Positions 35,844 through 43,855 of a stretch of DNA of 64,000 nt are shown piece after piece. Every line of letters starts with the position of its first letter. Positions within the stretch are counted from its first letter, which is position 1. This stretch comes from Flavobacterium anhuiense (GTDB taxonomy: Bacteria > Bacteroidota > Bacteroidia > Flavobacteriales > Flavobacteriaceae), in NCBI RefSeq assembly GCF_004151235.1, contig NZ_JUIV01000001.1, positions 62,001 to 126,000 of the forward strand. The letters run 5' to 3'. The translations under genes and the position numbers were made by a program. A model generated the notes under the pieces. It worked only from the letters and a program-made list of their open reading frames with translations, was not told the origin of the DNA and did no database searches.

Positions 35844-36797
35844 ATGAGTTTTTTTAAAAAATTATTCTCTACCGAAAAAAAAGAGACTTTAGACAAAGGT
35901 CTTGAAAAAACGAAAACTACTTTTTTCTCGAAGTTAAGCAAGGCGGTTGCAGGAAAATCTAAAGTTGATGATGATGTTTTGGATGATCTTGAAGAAGTTC
36001 TTGTAGGTTCAGATGTTGGAGTTAATACGACATTAAAAATCATTGAAAGAATTGAAAAACGTGTTGCTGAAGATAAATATCTAGGAACAGACGAATTAAA
36101 TCAAATTCTTCGTGATGAAATTGGCGCTTTGTTATCTGAAACTAATACAGGTGAAGCAACAGAATTTGAAGTTCCGAAAGATAAAAAGCCATATGTTTTA
36201 ATGGTTGTTGGAGTAAATGGAGTCGGAAAAACAACTACGATTGGTAAATTGGCTTATCAATTTAAAAAAGCGGGCCATAAAGTGGTTTTAGGTGCGGCAG
36301 ATACTTTCCGTGCGGCTGCTATTGATCAGTTGCAGGTTTGGGCTGATCGTGTAAATGTGCCTATTGTAAGACAGCAAATGGGGAGCGATCCCGCTTCTGT
36401 AGCTTTTGATACTTTGCAGTCGGCAGTTGCTCAAAACGCAGATGTTGTAATTATTGATACTGCTGGCCGTCTTCATAATAAAATCAACTTGATGAATGAG
36501 CTTACAAAAGTAAAACGTGTAATGCAGAAAGTTGTAGCCGATGCTCCTCACGATGTGCTTTTAGTTTTAGATGGTTCTACAGGCCAAAACGCTTTTGAAC
36601 AAGCGAAACAATTTACAGCTGCTACTGAGGTTACTTCATTAGCTGTTACTAAATTGGACGGAACTGCAAAAGGAGGAGTTGTTATTGGTATTTCTGATCA
36701 ATTTCAAATTCCGGTTAAATATATTGGTGTTGGCGAAGGAATTGAAGATTTGCAAGTCTTTAATAAATACGAATTCGTTGATAGTTTCTTTAAATAA
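35844..36797 (+). CDS. ftsY: Signal recognition particle receptor FtsY
   Basis: A 317-residue GTPase that docks SRP-ribosome complexes at the inner membrane. The short N-terminal A region (about 1-30) is basic rather than the long acidic domain of E. coli. The NG domain has VGVNGVGKTTTIGKLA near residue 122, DTFRAAAIDQL near 150, DTAGRLHNK near 206 and TKLDGTAKGG near 271. The length fits the short type in Bacteroidota. It is followed by a small membrane protein gene. Confidence 0.95.
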   Translation: MSFFKKLFSTEKKETLDKGLEKTKTTFFSKLSKAVAGKSKVDDDVLDDLEEVLVGSDVGVNTTLKIIERIEKRVAEDKYLGTDELNQILRDEIGALLSETNTGEATEFEVPKDKKPYVLMVVGVNGVGKTTTIGKLAYQFKKAGHKVVLGAADTFRAAAIDQLQVWADRVNVPIVRQQMGSDPASVAFDTLQSAVAQNADVVIIDTAGRLHNKINLMNELTKVKRVMQKVVADAPHDVLLVLDGSTGQNAFEQAKQFTAATEVTSLAVTKLDGTAKGGVVIGISDQFQIPVKYIGVGEGIEDLQVFNKYEFVDSFFK

Positions 36798-36803
36798 TTT
36801 ATA

Positions 36804-36968
36804 ATGAAAAATATATCAGCTTTAACGTTCTATTTTGCTAGTGTAATATCTTTTGTTCTGGCAAACGTTTTAAAGGATAAAAATCTTTCAGTGTATTATA
36901 TTCTACTGGTTTTAGGAATTGTTTTATTCTTTTTGGGAGTGCTTAAAAGAATAAAAACTAATCGATAG
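36804..36968 (+). CDS. Small two-segment membrane protein downstream of ftsY
   Basis: A 54-residue protein (ATG 36804, TAG 36968), 6 nt after ftsY. It has two hydrophobic segments (about 7-21 and 31-46) separated by VLKDKNLSVYY, and a basic end KRIKTNR. No family name is known to me. The position right after ftsY and before a strong terminator suggests co-transcription, with the membrane as its site of action. Confidence 0.7.
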   Translation: MKNISALTFYFASVISFVLANVLKDKNLSVYYILLVLGIVLFFLGVLKRIKTNR

Positions 36969-36989
36969 TTTTTTATCTAAAAATATTTG

Positions 36990-37041
36990 AGCTTTTAAAT
37001 AAAAGTGTTTTTTATGACTTTTATTTAAAAGCTATTTTTTT
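36990..37041. terminator. Strong bidirectional terminator
   Basis: A perfect 17-bp stem (36990-37006 with 37017-37033, AGCTTTTAAATAAAAGT on one arm) has a 10-nt loop and T-runs. It separates the ftsY operon from the convergent serine hydrolase gene. Confidence 0.92.
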
Positions 37042-38110
37042 ATTGATATAGTGCATTAATTTTCTCCCACAACGTTTTGTCAAAATCAGAAAGCGCAAGA
37101 TTTACATTGTCGGCGGCATCTCCCATTCTGATTACAACCATTTTTCTGCTTGGAATTACATAAATCTTTTGGTCGTTTTTGCCTAAAGCCATAAACATAT
37201 CGCTTGGTCCAGTTGGGATTACACTTCCTTGAAAAGTTAATTGCGATTGAGGCAAATGATAACTTGATTTTCCGTTTAGCCACCATAAATACCCATAACC
37301 TAAATTGATGTTTTGAGAAGTAGTGGTTGCTTCATTAAAGAAAGCTTCATTTAGAATTACATTGTTTTCCCATTTTCCTTTATTCAACATTAATAATCCG
37401 AAACGTGCCATGCTTCTTGTTGTGCTTGTATAAACGCTATTTACGCCAAGTTGAATCCAAGTGCCGTTCATGCCGATTTTGTCTCTTAATTTGGTGTTGA
37501 AATAATCCTCCCAAGTTTGTCCACTTGCTTTTGCTACAACGTCCTGAAGTTTTACATATACATTATGATAAGCCCATCTTGTTCCTGCGTCGGCTTTGTA
37601 GATTAAATCTTCTGGATCAACTTCGTCTGAGGTATCATCAAGTCCGGAAGTCATGGTTAAAAGATGCTTGCAGGTTATCAAGTTTTCTTTTGGCAGAGTT
37701 TCACTTGTCCAGCCAGTTCCAATATAATCAGATACTTTATTGTTAATGTTTAAAAGCCCTTCTTGTTGAGCAATTCCTGTCATTGTTGAAGTTAATGTTT
37801 TTCCTGCACTTGCCCAATACCAATTTGATGTGGCTGTATGGTTATTGAAATAGTTTTCTAAAACAATTCGGCCATTTACAAGTATGATGAAAGATTTAGA
37901 ATGTTTGAGTTCTAGGTAATCTAAAAGTGGTCGTACAGCATTTTGATTCCATTTTAGATCAGCAATAGATTTTGTTTCCCAAGTTGTTCCTGTTAAGGGA
38001 GGAAAATACATTTTTTCTTCAGGAGTTGGAACGGGATCTGGTTCGACTGAATCTTTACTGCATGCAGTTAACGACAAGAATGTCAGGATTGTGTAAAATA
38101 CTCTGTTCAT
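37040..38110 (-). CDS. Serine hydrolase, beta-lactamase class C family lipoprotein
   Basis: The ATG at 38110 gives a lipoprotein signal (MNRVFYTILTFLSLTAC), so I prefer it to an upstream in-frame start. The mature protein (about 340 residues) has the class C / DD-peptidase fold: SxxK motif in WYWASAGKTLTS, Tyr-x-Asn in YHNVYVKL, and a C-terminal region with WWLNGKSSYHL. It could be an esterase, a peptidase acting on D-amino-acid peptides, or a beta-lactamase-like enzyme. It faces the periplasm or cell surface. It is a single gene with a -7 box upstream. Confidence 0.85.
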   Translation of the reverse strand: MNRVFYTILTFLSLTACSKDSVEPDPVPTPEEKMYFPPLTGTTWETKSIADLKWNQNAVRPLLDYLELKHSKSFIILVNGRIVLENYFNNHTATSNWYWASAGKTLTSTMTGIAQQEGLLNINNKVSDYIGTGWTSETLPKENLITCKHLLTMTSGLDDTSDEVDPEDLIYKADAGTRWAYHNVYVKLQDVVAKASGQTWEDYFNTKLRDKIGMNGTWIQLGVNSVYTSTTRSMARFGLLMLNKGKWENNVILNEAFFNEATTTSQNINLGYGYLWWLNGKSSYHLPQSQLTFQGSVIPTGPSDMFMALGKNDQKIYVIPSRKMVVIRMGDAADNVNLALSDFDKTLWEKINALYQ

Positions 38111-38139
38111 ATTTTTTTGCTTTTGGTTTGGGGTTTGAC

Positions 38140-38147
38140 CAAAAATA
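38140..38147 (-). promoter_or_regulatory. Putative -7 box for the serine hydrolase
   Basis: On the reverse strand this reads TATTTTTG (exact TAnnTTTG), 29 nt before the ATG at 38110. It supports the shorter start, since the upstream in-frame start would lie inside or above this box. Confidence 0.45.
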
Positions 38148-38228
38148 TGCAAAATAGTTTAATGTGTTTTTTGATTTTTTATTTCTTTTGATGATTATAA
38201 GGTTATCTTTGTAGTCCGAGAAAAATTT

Positions 38229-38325
38229 CTTTTGAAAACGGGAGCCCTAGCCCTGATGGAAGCGGCATCCTTTTGTGCTGGGGTTCGGCACAAAAGATAC
38301 AGCGGACAGCAGGAATAAGCTCCTA
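38229..38325 (+). ncRNA. Structured RNA-like element, copy 1
   Basis: After the 12-mer CTTTTGAAAACG, GGAGC (38241-38245) pairs with GCTCC (38319-38323), CCTG pairs with CAGG, and a terminal hairpin is formed by CTTTTGTGC (38270-38278) and GCACAAAAG (38288-38296). A second copy at 61519-61627 keeps the same 12-mer, hairpin and outer helices with compensated bases. It lies between two genes in forward orientation. It resembles intergenic structured motifs of flavobacteria (I suspect the Rfam Flavo-1 type, not verified). Confidence 0.55.
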
Positions 38326-38376
38326 AATCTTCGACTTCATTTAAAGAAAAAAGAATAAATTTTAATATTTTTATTT

Positions 38377-38817
38377 ATGAAAAATGCTTTCATAGTTTTG
38401 TTTTGTTCGCTTTTGTTTGTGAGCTGTAAACAGGAAATACAACCTGCTGATATTGCTAAACTAAATGGCTATTGGGAAATTGAAAAAGTGGTTTTTGAGA
38501 AAGGCGAAGAGAAGGAGTATAAAATGAATGAAACTTTTGATTTTTTTCAAATCAAGAATAATAAAGGTCTTCGAACGAAAGTGATGCCGCAATTTGATGG
38601 CACTTTTTTGACAACAGATACTTTTGAAAATGTTGCAGTTCGTTTTGCAGGAGATCAGGTTTTCTTATATTATAACACGAAATATACGAAATGGAGTGAG
38701 GAAATTATTTCGCTTTCGGATGACAAATTAGTGGTGAAAAACCCTCAAAAAATAGAATATCATTATAAAAAAGCTGGACCAGTAAATCTTTTGAACGATG
38801 GCGAAAAGACTAAATAA
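38377..38817 (+). CDS. Lipoprotein, lipocalin-like, function unknown
   Basis: A 146-residue lipoprotein with signal ending LLFVSC. The mature part begins with LNGYWEIEKVVFEKGEEKEYKMNETFDFFQI, a GxW-type start typical of small lipocalin-like domains of Bacteroidota. Alternating beta strands follow. No catalytic residues are evident. Its last 20 bases overlap the start of the next gene (DciA-like), an unusual overlap of a lipoprotein with a replication gene. Confidence 0.75.
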   Translation: MKNAFIVLFCSLLFVSCKQEIQPADIAKLNGYWEIEKVVFEKGEEKEYKMNETFDFFQIKNNKGLRTKVMPQFDGTFLTTDTFENVAVRFAGDQVFLYYNTKYTKWSEEIISLSDDKLVVKNPQKIEYHYKKAGPVNLLNDGEKTK

Positions 38818-39094
38818 CGAAACAACTATTGGCGCTGTTTTACAGCAAATTATTCAGGTTAATAAATTACAGCCTGGAATGGATCAAATTGATGTTCGTG
38901 AGGCTTGGCGACAGCTTATGGGAAATGGTGTGAATACCTATACCCGAAATGTTGTTCTTAAAGGCAGTACGCTTTATGTTGAGTTAGGTTCTTCTGTTTT
39001 ACGTGAAGAGTTAACTCACGGAAAATATAAAATTGTGAAAATGATCAATGAAGAATTGGGACGTGAGGTGGTGAAAGACGTTATATTGCGGTAA
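38798..39094 (+). CDS. dciA: DciA-like (DUF721) protein
   Basis: A 98-residue protein with DUF721 pattern: TTIGAVLQQIIQVNKLQPGMDQIDVREAWRQLMGNGVNTYTRNVVLKGSTLYVELGSSVLREELTHGKYKIVKMINEE. DUF721 is the domain of DciA, the ancestral bacterial helicase loader/operator that works with DnaB. It is cytosolic. Its ATG lies inside the preceding lipoprotein gene. In many flavobacteria the same gene is next to ndk, which is also near here. Confidence 0.8.
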   Translation: MAKRLNNETTIGAVLQQIIQVNKLQPGMDQIDVREAWRQLMGNGVNTYTRNVVLKGSTLYVELGSSVLREELTHGKYKIVKMINEELGREVVKDVILR

Positions 39095-39127
39095 TATTTT
39101 TTAGTAAGATAAATTTTAAAAATAATT

Positions 39128-39156
39128 AACACTTCTATTGCGGAGTGTTTTTTTTT
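39128..39156 (+). terminator. Intrinsic terminator of the lipoprotein-dciA pair
   Basis: AACACTTC (39128-39135) pairs with GGAGTGTT (39142-39149), with a 6-nt loop and a T-run. It overlaps the -33 box of the next promoter. Confidence 0.7.
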
Positions 39157-39168
39157 ACGATACATTTG
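39138..39168 (+). promoter_or_regulatory. Bacteroidota promoter (TTG-N20-TACATTTG)
   Basis: TTG at 39138-39140, 20 nt, then TACATTTG at 39161-39168. Correct spacing for the consensus; leader of about 50 nt to the ATG at 39225. Confidence 0.55.
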
Positions 39169-39224
39169 GGCAGTTATTTCTTTAAAATAACATCTTTTTA
39201 TAAACCCAAAATAATAAAAAATCA

Positions 39225-39944
39225 ATGAAAAAAATTTTACTAATTTTAACCGTACTATGTACGTTAACTGGTTATTCGCAAAAGAAAAAAGTTGCTGTTG
39301 TTGCTTTTTACACTGACAAAACAATTGATCTTTCAGAGCTTGGTTTAAGTGCCGTTGCTGCAGTAACAGATTTAGGAAATAATCCAAATTTTAACCTGCA
39401 GCCAATTTTGGAAAAGTATCACAATGCTTTTTTTAATGATTATTCTAAAAAGTTTCCATTTGATTTACTTCCTGAAACAGATATAACTCAAAAACAAGAG
39501 TATATTGATTATATTCCTCATTTTGATAGAGAGGGAGAAAAGGGAAAATATATTATCAATTACCCTGGATATAAATATATATATGAAGGAATAAATGGTT
39601 CTGCAAATGAAGTAGCAACCGCTACGATGTTTAAAGATAATGCTGATGGTGTCTTGTTTACAGAAATTCATTTTGCTGTAGTAAAAGGGTTTGCAGTTGG
39701 AGGAACTGGAACTATTAAGATGAGAGCTTATGCAAGAATCGCTTTGTATGATAAAAATGGGAAAAAAGTTTTTGCTTTTAACGAAGGGGCAAATTCAAAG
39801 AAAACGGGAACAATAGTAGGAGGAATTCCTGTTTTATCTTTTGATAAAGTATTGCCAATGTGTGAAAGTGCATTAGACGAACTTTTAAAAGATTTGGATG
39901 GCAGAGTTGAGAAAATGGTAAAGAAGACTTCTGAAAGTCTTTAA
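39225..39944 (+). CDS. Exported protein of unknown function
   Basis: A 239-residue protein with signal peptide ending TGYSQ (residue 19). No recognised domain. The sequence has alternating segments: KKKVAVVAFYTDKTIDLSELG, a central acidic/tyrosine-rich part (FDREGEKGKYIINYPGYKYIYEG) and a beta-rich VKGFAVGGTGTIKMRAYARIALYDKNGKKVFAFNEGANSKKTGTIVGGIPV. The latter resembles the strand-rich core of CsgG-like lipoprotein assembly proteins, but this is weak. It should be periplasmic or outer-membrane associated. Confidence 0.65.
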   Translation: MKKILLILTVLCTLTGYSQKKKVAVVAFYTDKTIDLSELGLSAVAAVTDLGNNPNFNLQPILEKYHNAFFNDYSKKFPFDLLPETDITQKQEYIDYIPHFDREGEKGKYIINYPGYKYIYEGINGSANEVATATMFKDNADGVLFTEIHFAVVKGFAVGGTGTIKMRAYARIALYDKNGKKVFAFNEGANSKKTGTIVGGIPVLSFDKVLPMCESALDELLKDLDGRVEKMVKKTSESL

Positions 39945-39956
39945 TTATTTTAAATC

Positions 39957-39995
39957 ATAAAAAAAACCGCTTCAGTTATGGAGCGGTTTTTTTTA
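39957..39995. terminator. Bidirectional terminator between the exported-protein gene and ndk
   Basis: AAAAAACCGCTTC pairs with GAGCGGTTTTTT (centre about 39976). A-runs and T-runs on both sides. Confidence 0.85.
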
Positions 39996-40009
39996 TGATT
40001 TAAGAAGTC

Positions 40010-40429
40010 TTAGAACTGCTCTCTTCCTGCAAAGTGGAAAGCACTTTCGATAGCAGCGTTTTCGTCGCTGTCAGATCCGTGAACTGCATTTTCTCCGATT
40101 GAAGTAGCGTATGCTTTACGAATAGTTCCTTCAGCAGCTTCAGCAGGGTTTGTAGCTCCAATTAAAGTTCTGAAATCTTCTACAGCATTTTCTTTTTCTA
40201 AAATAGCAGCAACAATTGGTCCGCGAGACATAAATTCAACTAATTCTCCGTAGAAAGGTCTTTCTGCGTGTACTGCGTAAAATGCTTTAGCATCAGCTAC
40301 AGTTAATTGAGTTAATTTTAATGAAACGATTTTGAAACCACCATTAGTAATCATTGCTAAGATATTCCCGATGTGTCCGTTTGCAACAGCATCTGGTTTA
40401 ATCATTGTAAAAGTTCTATTTGTTGCCAT
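40010..40429 (-). CDS. ndk: Nucleoside diphosphate kinase
   Basis: A 139-residue cytosolic enzyme that balances NTP pools by transferring phosphate between nucleotides. The active-site histidine is H117 in [26 protein letters not shown] at 7-24 and HYAV-type [13 protein letters not shown] are conserved. The C-terminal [12 protein letters not shown] fits the family. It is transcribed alone. Confidence 0.97.
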   Translation of the reverse strand: MATNRTFTMIKPDAVANGHIGNILAMITNGGFKIVSLKLTQLTVADAKAFYAVHAERPFYGELVEFMSRGPIVAAILEKENAVEDFRTLIGATNPAEAAEGTIRKAYATSIGENAVHGSDSDENAAIESAFHFAGREQF

Positions 40430-40452
40430 TTTGTATTTTATTAAATTTTGTG

Positions 40453-40460
40453 CAAAAGTA
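40453..40460 (-). promoter_or_regulatory. Putative -7 box for ndk
   Basis: On the reverse strand TACTTTTG, an exact TAnnTTTG, 24 nt before the ndk ATG. No TTG at -33 found. Confidence 0.4.
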
Positions 40461-40553
40461 TACTTTTTTTATGAATTGATTTTAATAAATTCATAATTTA
40501 AACATGCTAGAATGATGTTTTGATTAAGAAAGAAGGAAGCGGTGAGTCTTGGT

Positions 40554-40583
40554 CAAAAAAAAGACGCACAATTGCACGTCTTT
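40554..40583 (-). terminator. Terminator of the second HGSNAT-like gene
   Basis: The stem AAAGACG / CGTCTTT (40560-40566 and 40577-40583) is extended by G-U pairs only in the reverse-strand transcript, which also has the T-run. This fits a terminator for the reverse gene. Confidence 0.75.
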
Positions 40584-40602
40584 AAAATGTTTTTTATTGC
40601 TT

Positions 40603-41874
40603 TTATACTTTAAAAATCAGCTTGTTTCTGTAGAAAATCCATAATATAAATGTCCAAATTCCAACATAAGTTAGCGCACCGGCTAGAGAAGCTGTCATCG
40701 GATTGCTGAAAAATGGCGCAATTCCGAAACGGTATAGATAATCTAGAAGGTTAATTTGTTCACCAAGAAGAGATGGATGCTGAAAACGAATCAGTACCAA
40801 AGCTTGCGGAATAATCTGCGAAGCAAAGAAAACTATCATCGGGTTTACTCCCCAAATGACAAATAATTTGAATCCTTTTTTATATTCGGCAATGTCAATT
40901 ATGTAATACAATACAGTTAAACATACTGTTGCCAATCCTGTTGTGTATAAAACATAACTGCTTGTCCAGATGGATTTGTTTATTGGAAAAACTAAATCCC
41001 AGATTAATCCGAAAAAGATGAGCGATGTACCAATCATTCCCATTCTTTGCGCTTTCTGGATTTTCGCTAAACTAAGAAGCAGAATCTGCCCAATAAATAA
41101 CCCGATAATTCCGTTTACAATTGAAGGTACTGTGCTTAAGATTCCTTCAGGATCCCAAGTATTGGTTTCATGATACATATGGCCTTTTAGTAATATACTG
41201 TCAACCCAAGCGGCTAAATTAGTTCCTCTTTCAAGATTTGCTTCTCCAAATTCGGGAACTGGAATTAAGGTCATAACTGCCCAATATCCCAAAAGTAAAA
41301 CAGCTCCTGTAATTAATTGTGTTACTCGAGATGTTTTTAGATAAAGTAATGAAACCACAAAATAAACTACGGCAATACGTTGTAGAACTCCAGGAAGTCT
41401 TACATCTGCATAATTTTCAAAACCTCCGTAAGCTAGAATGATATATATGGTTAATATGCTAAAGGCAAAAATGTTTTTTAGTTTGTTGCTGAAATTTCCC
41501 ATCAAAGCGTAGCCAACAGCAAACGTGATAATCAATCTGCCTATCAGAAGTGGGATTCCATCAAGACCAAACAATTGGATTTTGCCAAAGAAATTAAAGA
41601 AAATCCCCAAGCAGAGCATTCTTAAAGAACGAATCAGAATTTTGTTGAATGTTGTTTCGTCATATTTTTTTTCTGGCATTGCAAGCGGTACGGCAACTCC
41701 CATTATAAAAATGAAAAACGGAAATACAAGATCTGTTGGTGTGCAGCCATTCCATTGTGCGTGCAAAAGCGGCGGATAAACATTTCCCCAATCGCCAGGA
41801 TTGTTTACAATAGTCATCAATAGAATAGTCAGTCCGCGAAAGACATCAAGCGAAATTAGGCGTTCTCTTACCAT
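40603..41874 (-). CDS. HGSNAT-like membrane acyltransferase (DUF5009-type), copy 2
   Basis: A 423-residue membrane protein with about eleven hydrophobic segments. ERLISLDVFRGLTILLMTIVNNPG at 4-27 and TDLVFPFFIFIMGVAVPLAMPEKK at 47-70 match the N-terminus of the forward gene at 25436, so they are paralogs. A further conserved block is WGVNPMIVFFASQ. Like the other copy it probably N-acetylates or transports an amino sugar across the membrane. It is transcribed alone between ndk and bshC. Confidence 0.85.
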   Translation of the reverse strand: MVRERLISLDVFRGLTILLMTIVNNPGDWGNVYPPLLHAQWNGCTPTDLVFPFFIFIMGVAVPLAMPEKKYDETTFNKILIRSLRMLCLGIFFNFFGKIQLFGLDGIPLLIGRLIITFAVGYALMGNFSNKLKNIFAFSILTIYIILAYGGFENYADVRLPGVLQRIAVVYFVVSLLYLKTSRVTQLITGAVLLLGYWAVMTLIPVPEFGEANLERGTNLAAWVDSILLKGHMYHETNTWDPEGILSTVPSIVNGIIGLFIGQILLLSLAKIQKAQRMGMIGTSLIFFGLIWDLVFPINKSIWTSSYVLYTTGLATVCLTVLYYIIDIAEYKKGFKLFVIWGVNPMIVFFASQIIPQALVLIRFQHPSLLGEQINLLDYLYRFGIAPFFSNPMTASLAGALTYVGIWTFILWIFYRNKLIFKV

Positions 41875-41998
41875 TAGGTTAGTTCGTTAAATAGGTTATA
41901 AAATATAATTCTATTTGGTTTGAGAGAGCAATAAGATCGGAAATGAGCTGGTTATTTGTTCCTAAATTATCGCTTTTGAATTTCTAAAGATAATTATT

Positions 41999-43588
41999 TT
42001 AGATTATTATGATGTCAAAATTATGTTCTAAAGGTTTTAATTTTTGAATTAAAAGCGGAATTAATTGCTCGCCTTTTTCTAGATAAAATTCAGAAAAATT
42101 GGTCTGACGTTCTTGTAAACTTTGATTTGGAAACAATTCGCACTGTAAATCGGTTACGCGCTGTAACTGATCATGCAATTTTCTTTTTTGTGCTTTTAGC
42201 AAACGTTTTTCCAGATTTTCAAGTCCTTTCTTTTGCTTCACTTCTTGAGCTTTTACGGCTCCAGAGAAAGATTTGTCTGTCTTTTCGGCCAATTCAAAAA
42301 GATAAGCAAACTGTTTTTCAAGAGCTTCTTTTTGTTCTGTTAAATTAATTGGAAAAGGAGAAAGTTTATGAGTAATTTCATTAACTAAATTCTCTGATTT
42401 ACTGAATAAATCTTTCCAGCTTAAACCTAAATTATCTGCTTTTTTTGCTTGTTTTTCGGTTGCCAATAGAACAGAATTTCGAACCAGTAATATAGGAAAA
42501 GTGATATTTACGGCTTCAAAGAATGCTTTTAATTCTAACCAATAAGCAATTTCTCCGCCTCCGCCAATGTAGCAGAGATTTGGTAAAATAATCTCCTGAT
42601 ATAGTGGACGCATAATTACGTTTGGACTGAATTTTTCAGGATTGCTTTCTAACAATTTGAAAATTTCATCTTTAGAAAATGAGATTTTGGTGTTGTTCAC
42701 AAAATATTTATCATTCTCAAAAATGATTCTTTCGCGCAGTTTATCTTCAATGTAAAATAAATTGATCTCACGCGGATTTACTTGAACGGTATAATCGGCA
42801 AGTTCTTCAATTGATTTTTGAACTGCTTTAAACGAAGTCTGGTTTTCTAATTCTTCTTTTGCATACGGAATAAAAGCACGTTTTAAATCGGCATCGTCTG
42901 CTTCTATAATGACCAAACCGTAATTTGCAAAAAGAGCATTGGCTAAATAACGTGTTGCATCTGCCAGATTTTTGTGCTTTAAATATGCATCTTCAAAAAG
43001 TTTTTTCAACGTATTGGCATTCGTACTTGAACCTAGTTCTTTAGAATAAACTTCAAATAAATCTTCTAAGCCTTCAGTTGAAAGTCTTCCAACTGGGCCA
43101 GTACTTTCAGCATTCCAGCGGATTTTTTTTCCTTTAAAATTAAAATAATTAATTTCTTCAAAATCATGATCTTCCGTTGCCATCCAATAAATTGGAACGA
43201 AATTGTATGAAGGGTATTTCGACTTTAATTCTTTTGTTAAATTAATGGTAGAAATAATTTTATACAAAAAGTATAACGGCCCGCTAAAAAGATTTAGCTG
43301 ATGGCCAGTTGTAATGGTAAAAGTATTTTCGAGTGCTAAAAGCGAAATATTTTGTCTGGTTAAATCAGAAATTTCGATGTTTTGATATTGCTTTTGCAAA
43401 GTGTCAACCAAAACTTTTCGATTATTATGGTCAAAATTGGCTAATTTTTCAGCAATTTGTTTTTCGAAATTTTCTAAGGTTGGAAAATTATTGTACAGCG
43501 GTTTTAATTCTGGCTTTTGATCTAAATAATCCTGCATTAGTTTAGAGAAATATCCAGAAGATTGAAAGCTGATACAGTCGGTAGGCAT
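41999..43588 (-). CDS. bshC: Bacillithiol biosynthesis cysteine-adding enzyme BshC
   Basis: A 529-residue cytosolic enzyme that joins cysteine to GlcN-malate in the last step of bacillithiol synthesis. The N-terminal Rossmann-like part has TGHQLNLFSGPLYFLYKI near residue 95 and PIYWMATEDHDFEEINYFNFKGKKIRWN near 132; a central coiled coil is at about 445-485 (EKQFAYLFELAEKTDKSF, KGLENLEKRLLKAQKRKL). The C-terminus folds back on the core. BshA and BshB are not in the window. Bacillithiol is the main thiol in several Bacteroidota. Confidence 0.92.
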   Translation of the reverse strand: MPTDCISFQSSGYFSKLMQDYLDQKPELKPLYNNFPTLENFEKQIAEKLANFDHNNRKVLVDTLQKQYQNIEISDLTRQNISLLALENTFTITTGHQLNLFSGPLYFLYKIISTINLTKELKSKYPSYNFVPIYWMATEDHDFEEINYFNFKGKKIRWNAESTGPVGRLSTEGLEDLFEVYSKELGSSTNANTLKKLFEDAYLKHKNLADATRYLANALFANYGLVIIEADDADLKRAFIPYAKEELENQTSFKAVQKSIEELADYTVQVNPREINLFYIEDKLRERIIFENDKYFVNNTKISFSKDEIFKLLESNPEKFSPNVIMRPLYQEIILPNLCYIGGGGEIAYWLELKAFFEAVNITFPILLVRNSVLLATEKQAKKADNLGLSWKDLFSKSENLVNEITHKLSPFPINLTEQKEALEKQFAYLFELAEKTDKSFSGAVKAQEVKQKKGLENLEKRLLKAQKRKLHDQLQRVTDLQCELFPNQSLQERQTNFSEFYLEKGEQLIPLLIQKLKPLEHNFDIIII

Positions 43589-43823
43589 AATTTTAAATTT
43601 ATTTTTGACAGCTGTAAATTTAATGAAAATAAGTAGTTAAAAACGCTATTAACAATTGCTTATGATTTGATTTTTTTCTGATGCTTTTAAAAGCGTTGTA
43701 ATCAGGATTTTAAAATTTGATTTTATAAGGTTGCTTAAAATTGAAAATTTAGATAATTTGTTAAAATTATAAAGTAGTGGCAAAAGTAATTTGTATAAAC
43801 ATGAGTTTTTAATAATGAAACTC

Positions 43824-43831
43824 TATTTTTG
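43824..43831 (+). promoter_or_regulatory. -7 box that overlaps the longest-frame start of the MFS gene
   Basis: TATTTTTG at 43824-43831 is an exact -7 box, 25 nt before the ATG at 43856. It covers the only upstream start (TTG at 43829), so the real start must be at 43856. Confidence 0.55.
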
Positions 43832-43855
43832 CAAATAAAAAAGATATCATTTTTC

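Noticed and set aside
39016..39387. A 123-codon reverse frame
   Set aside because: It crosses a terminator and a promoter of forward genes; no known pattern.
43589..43823. Regulatory RNA or small gene before the MFS gene
   Set aside because: The gap is AT-rich with no stable inverted repeat and no good frame; only the -7 box was supported.
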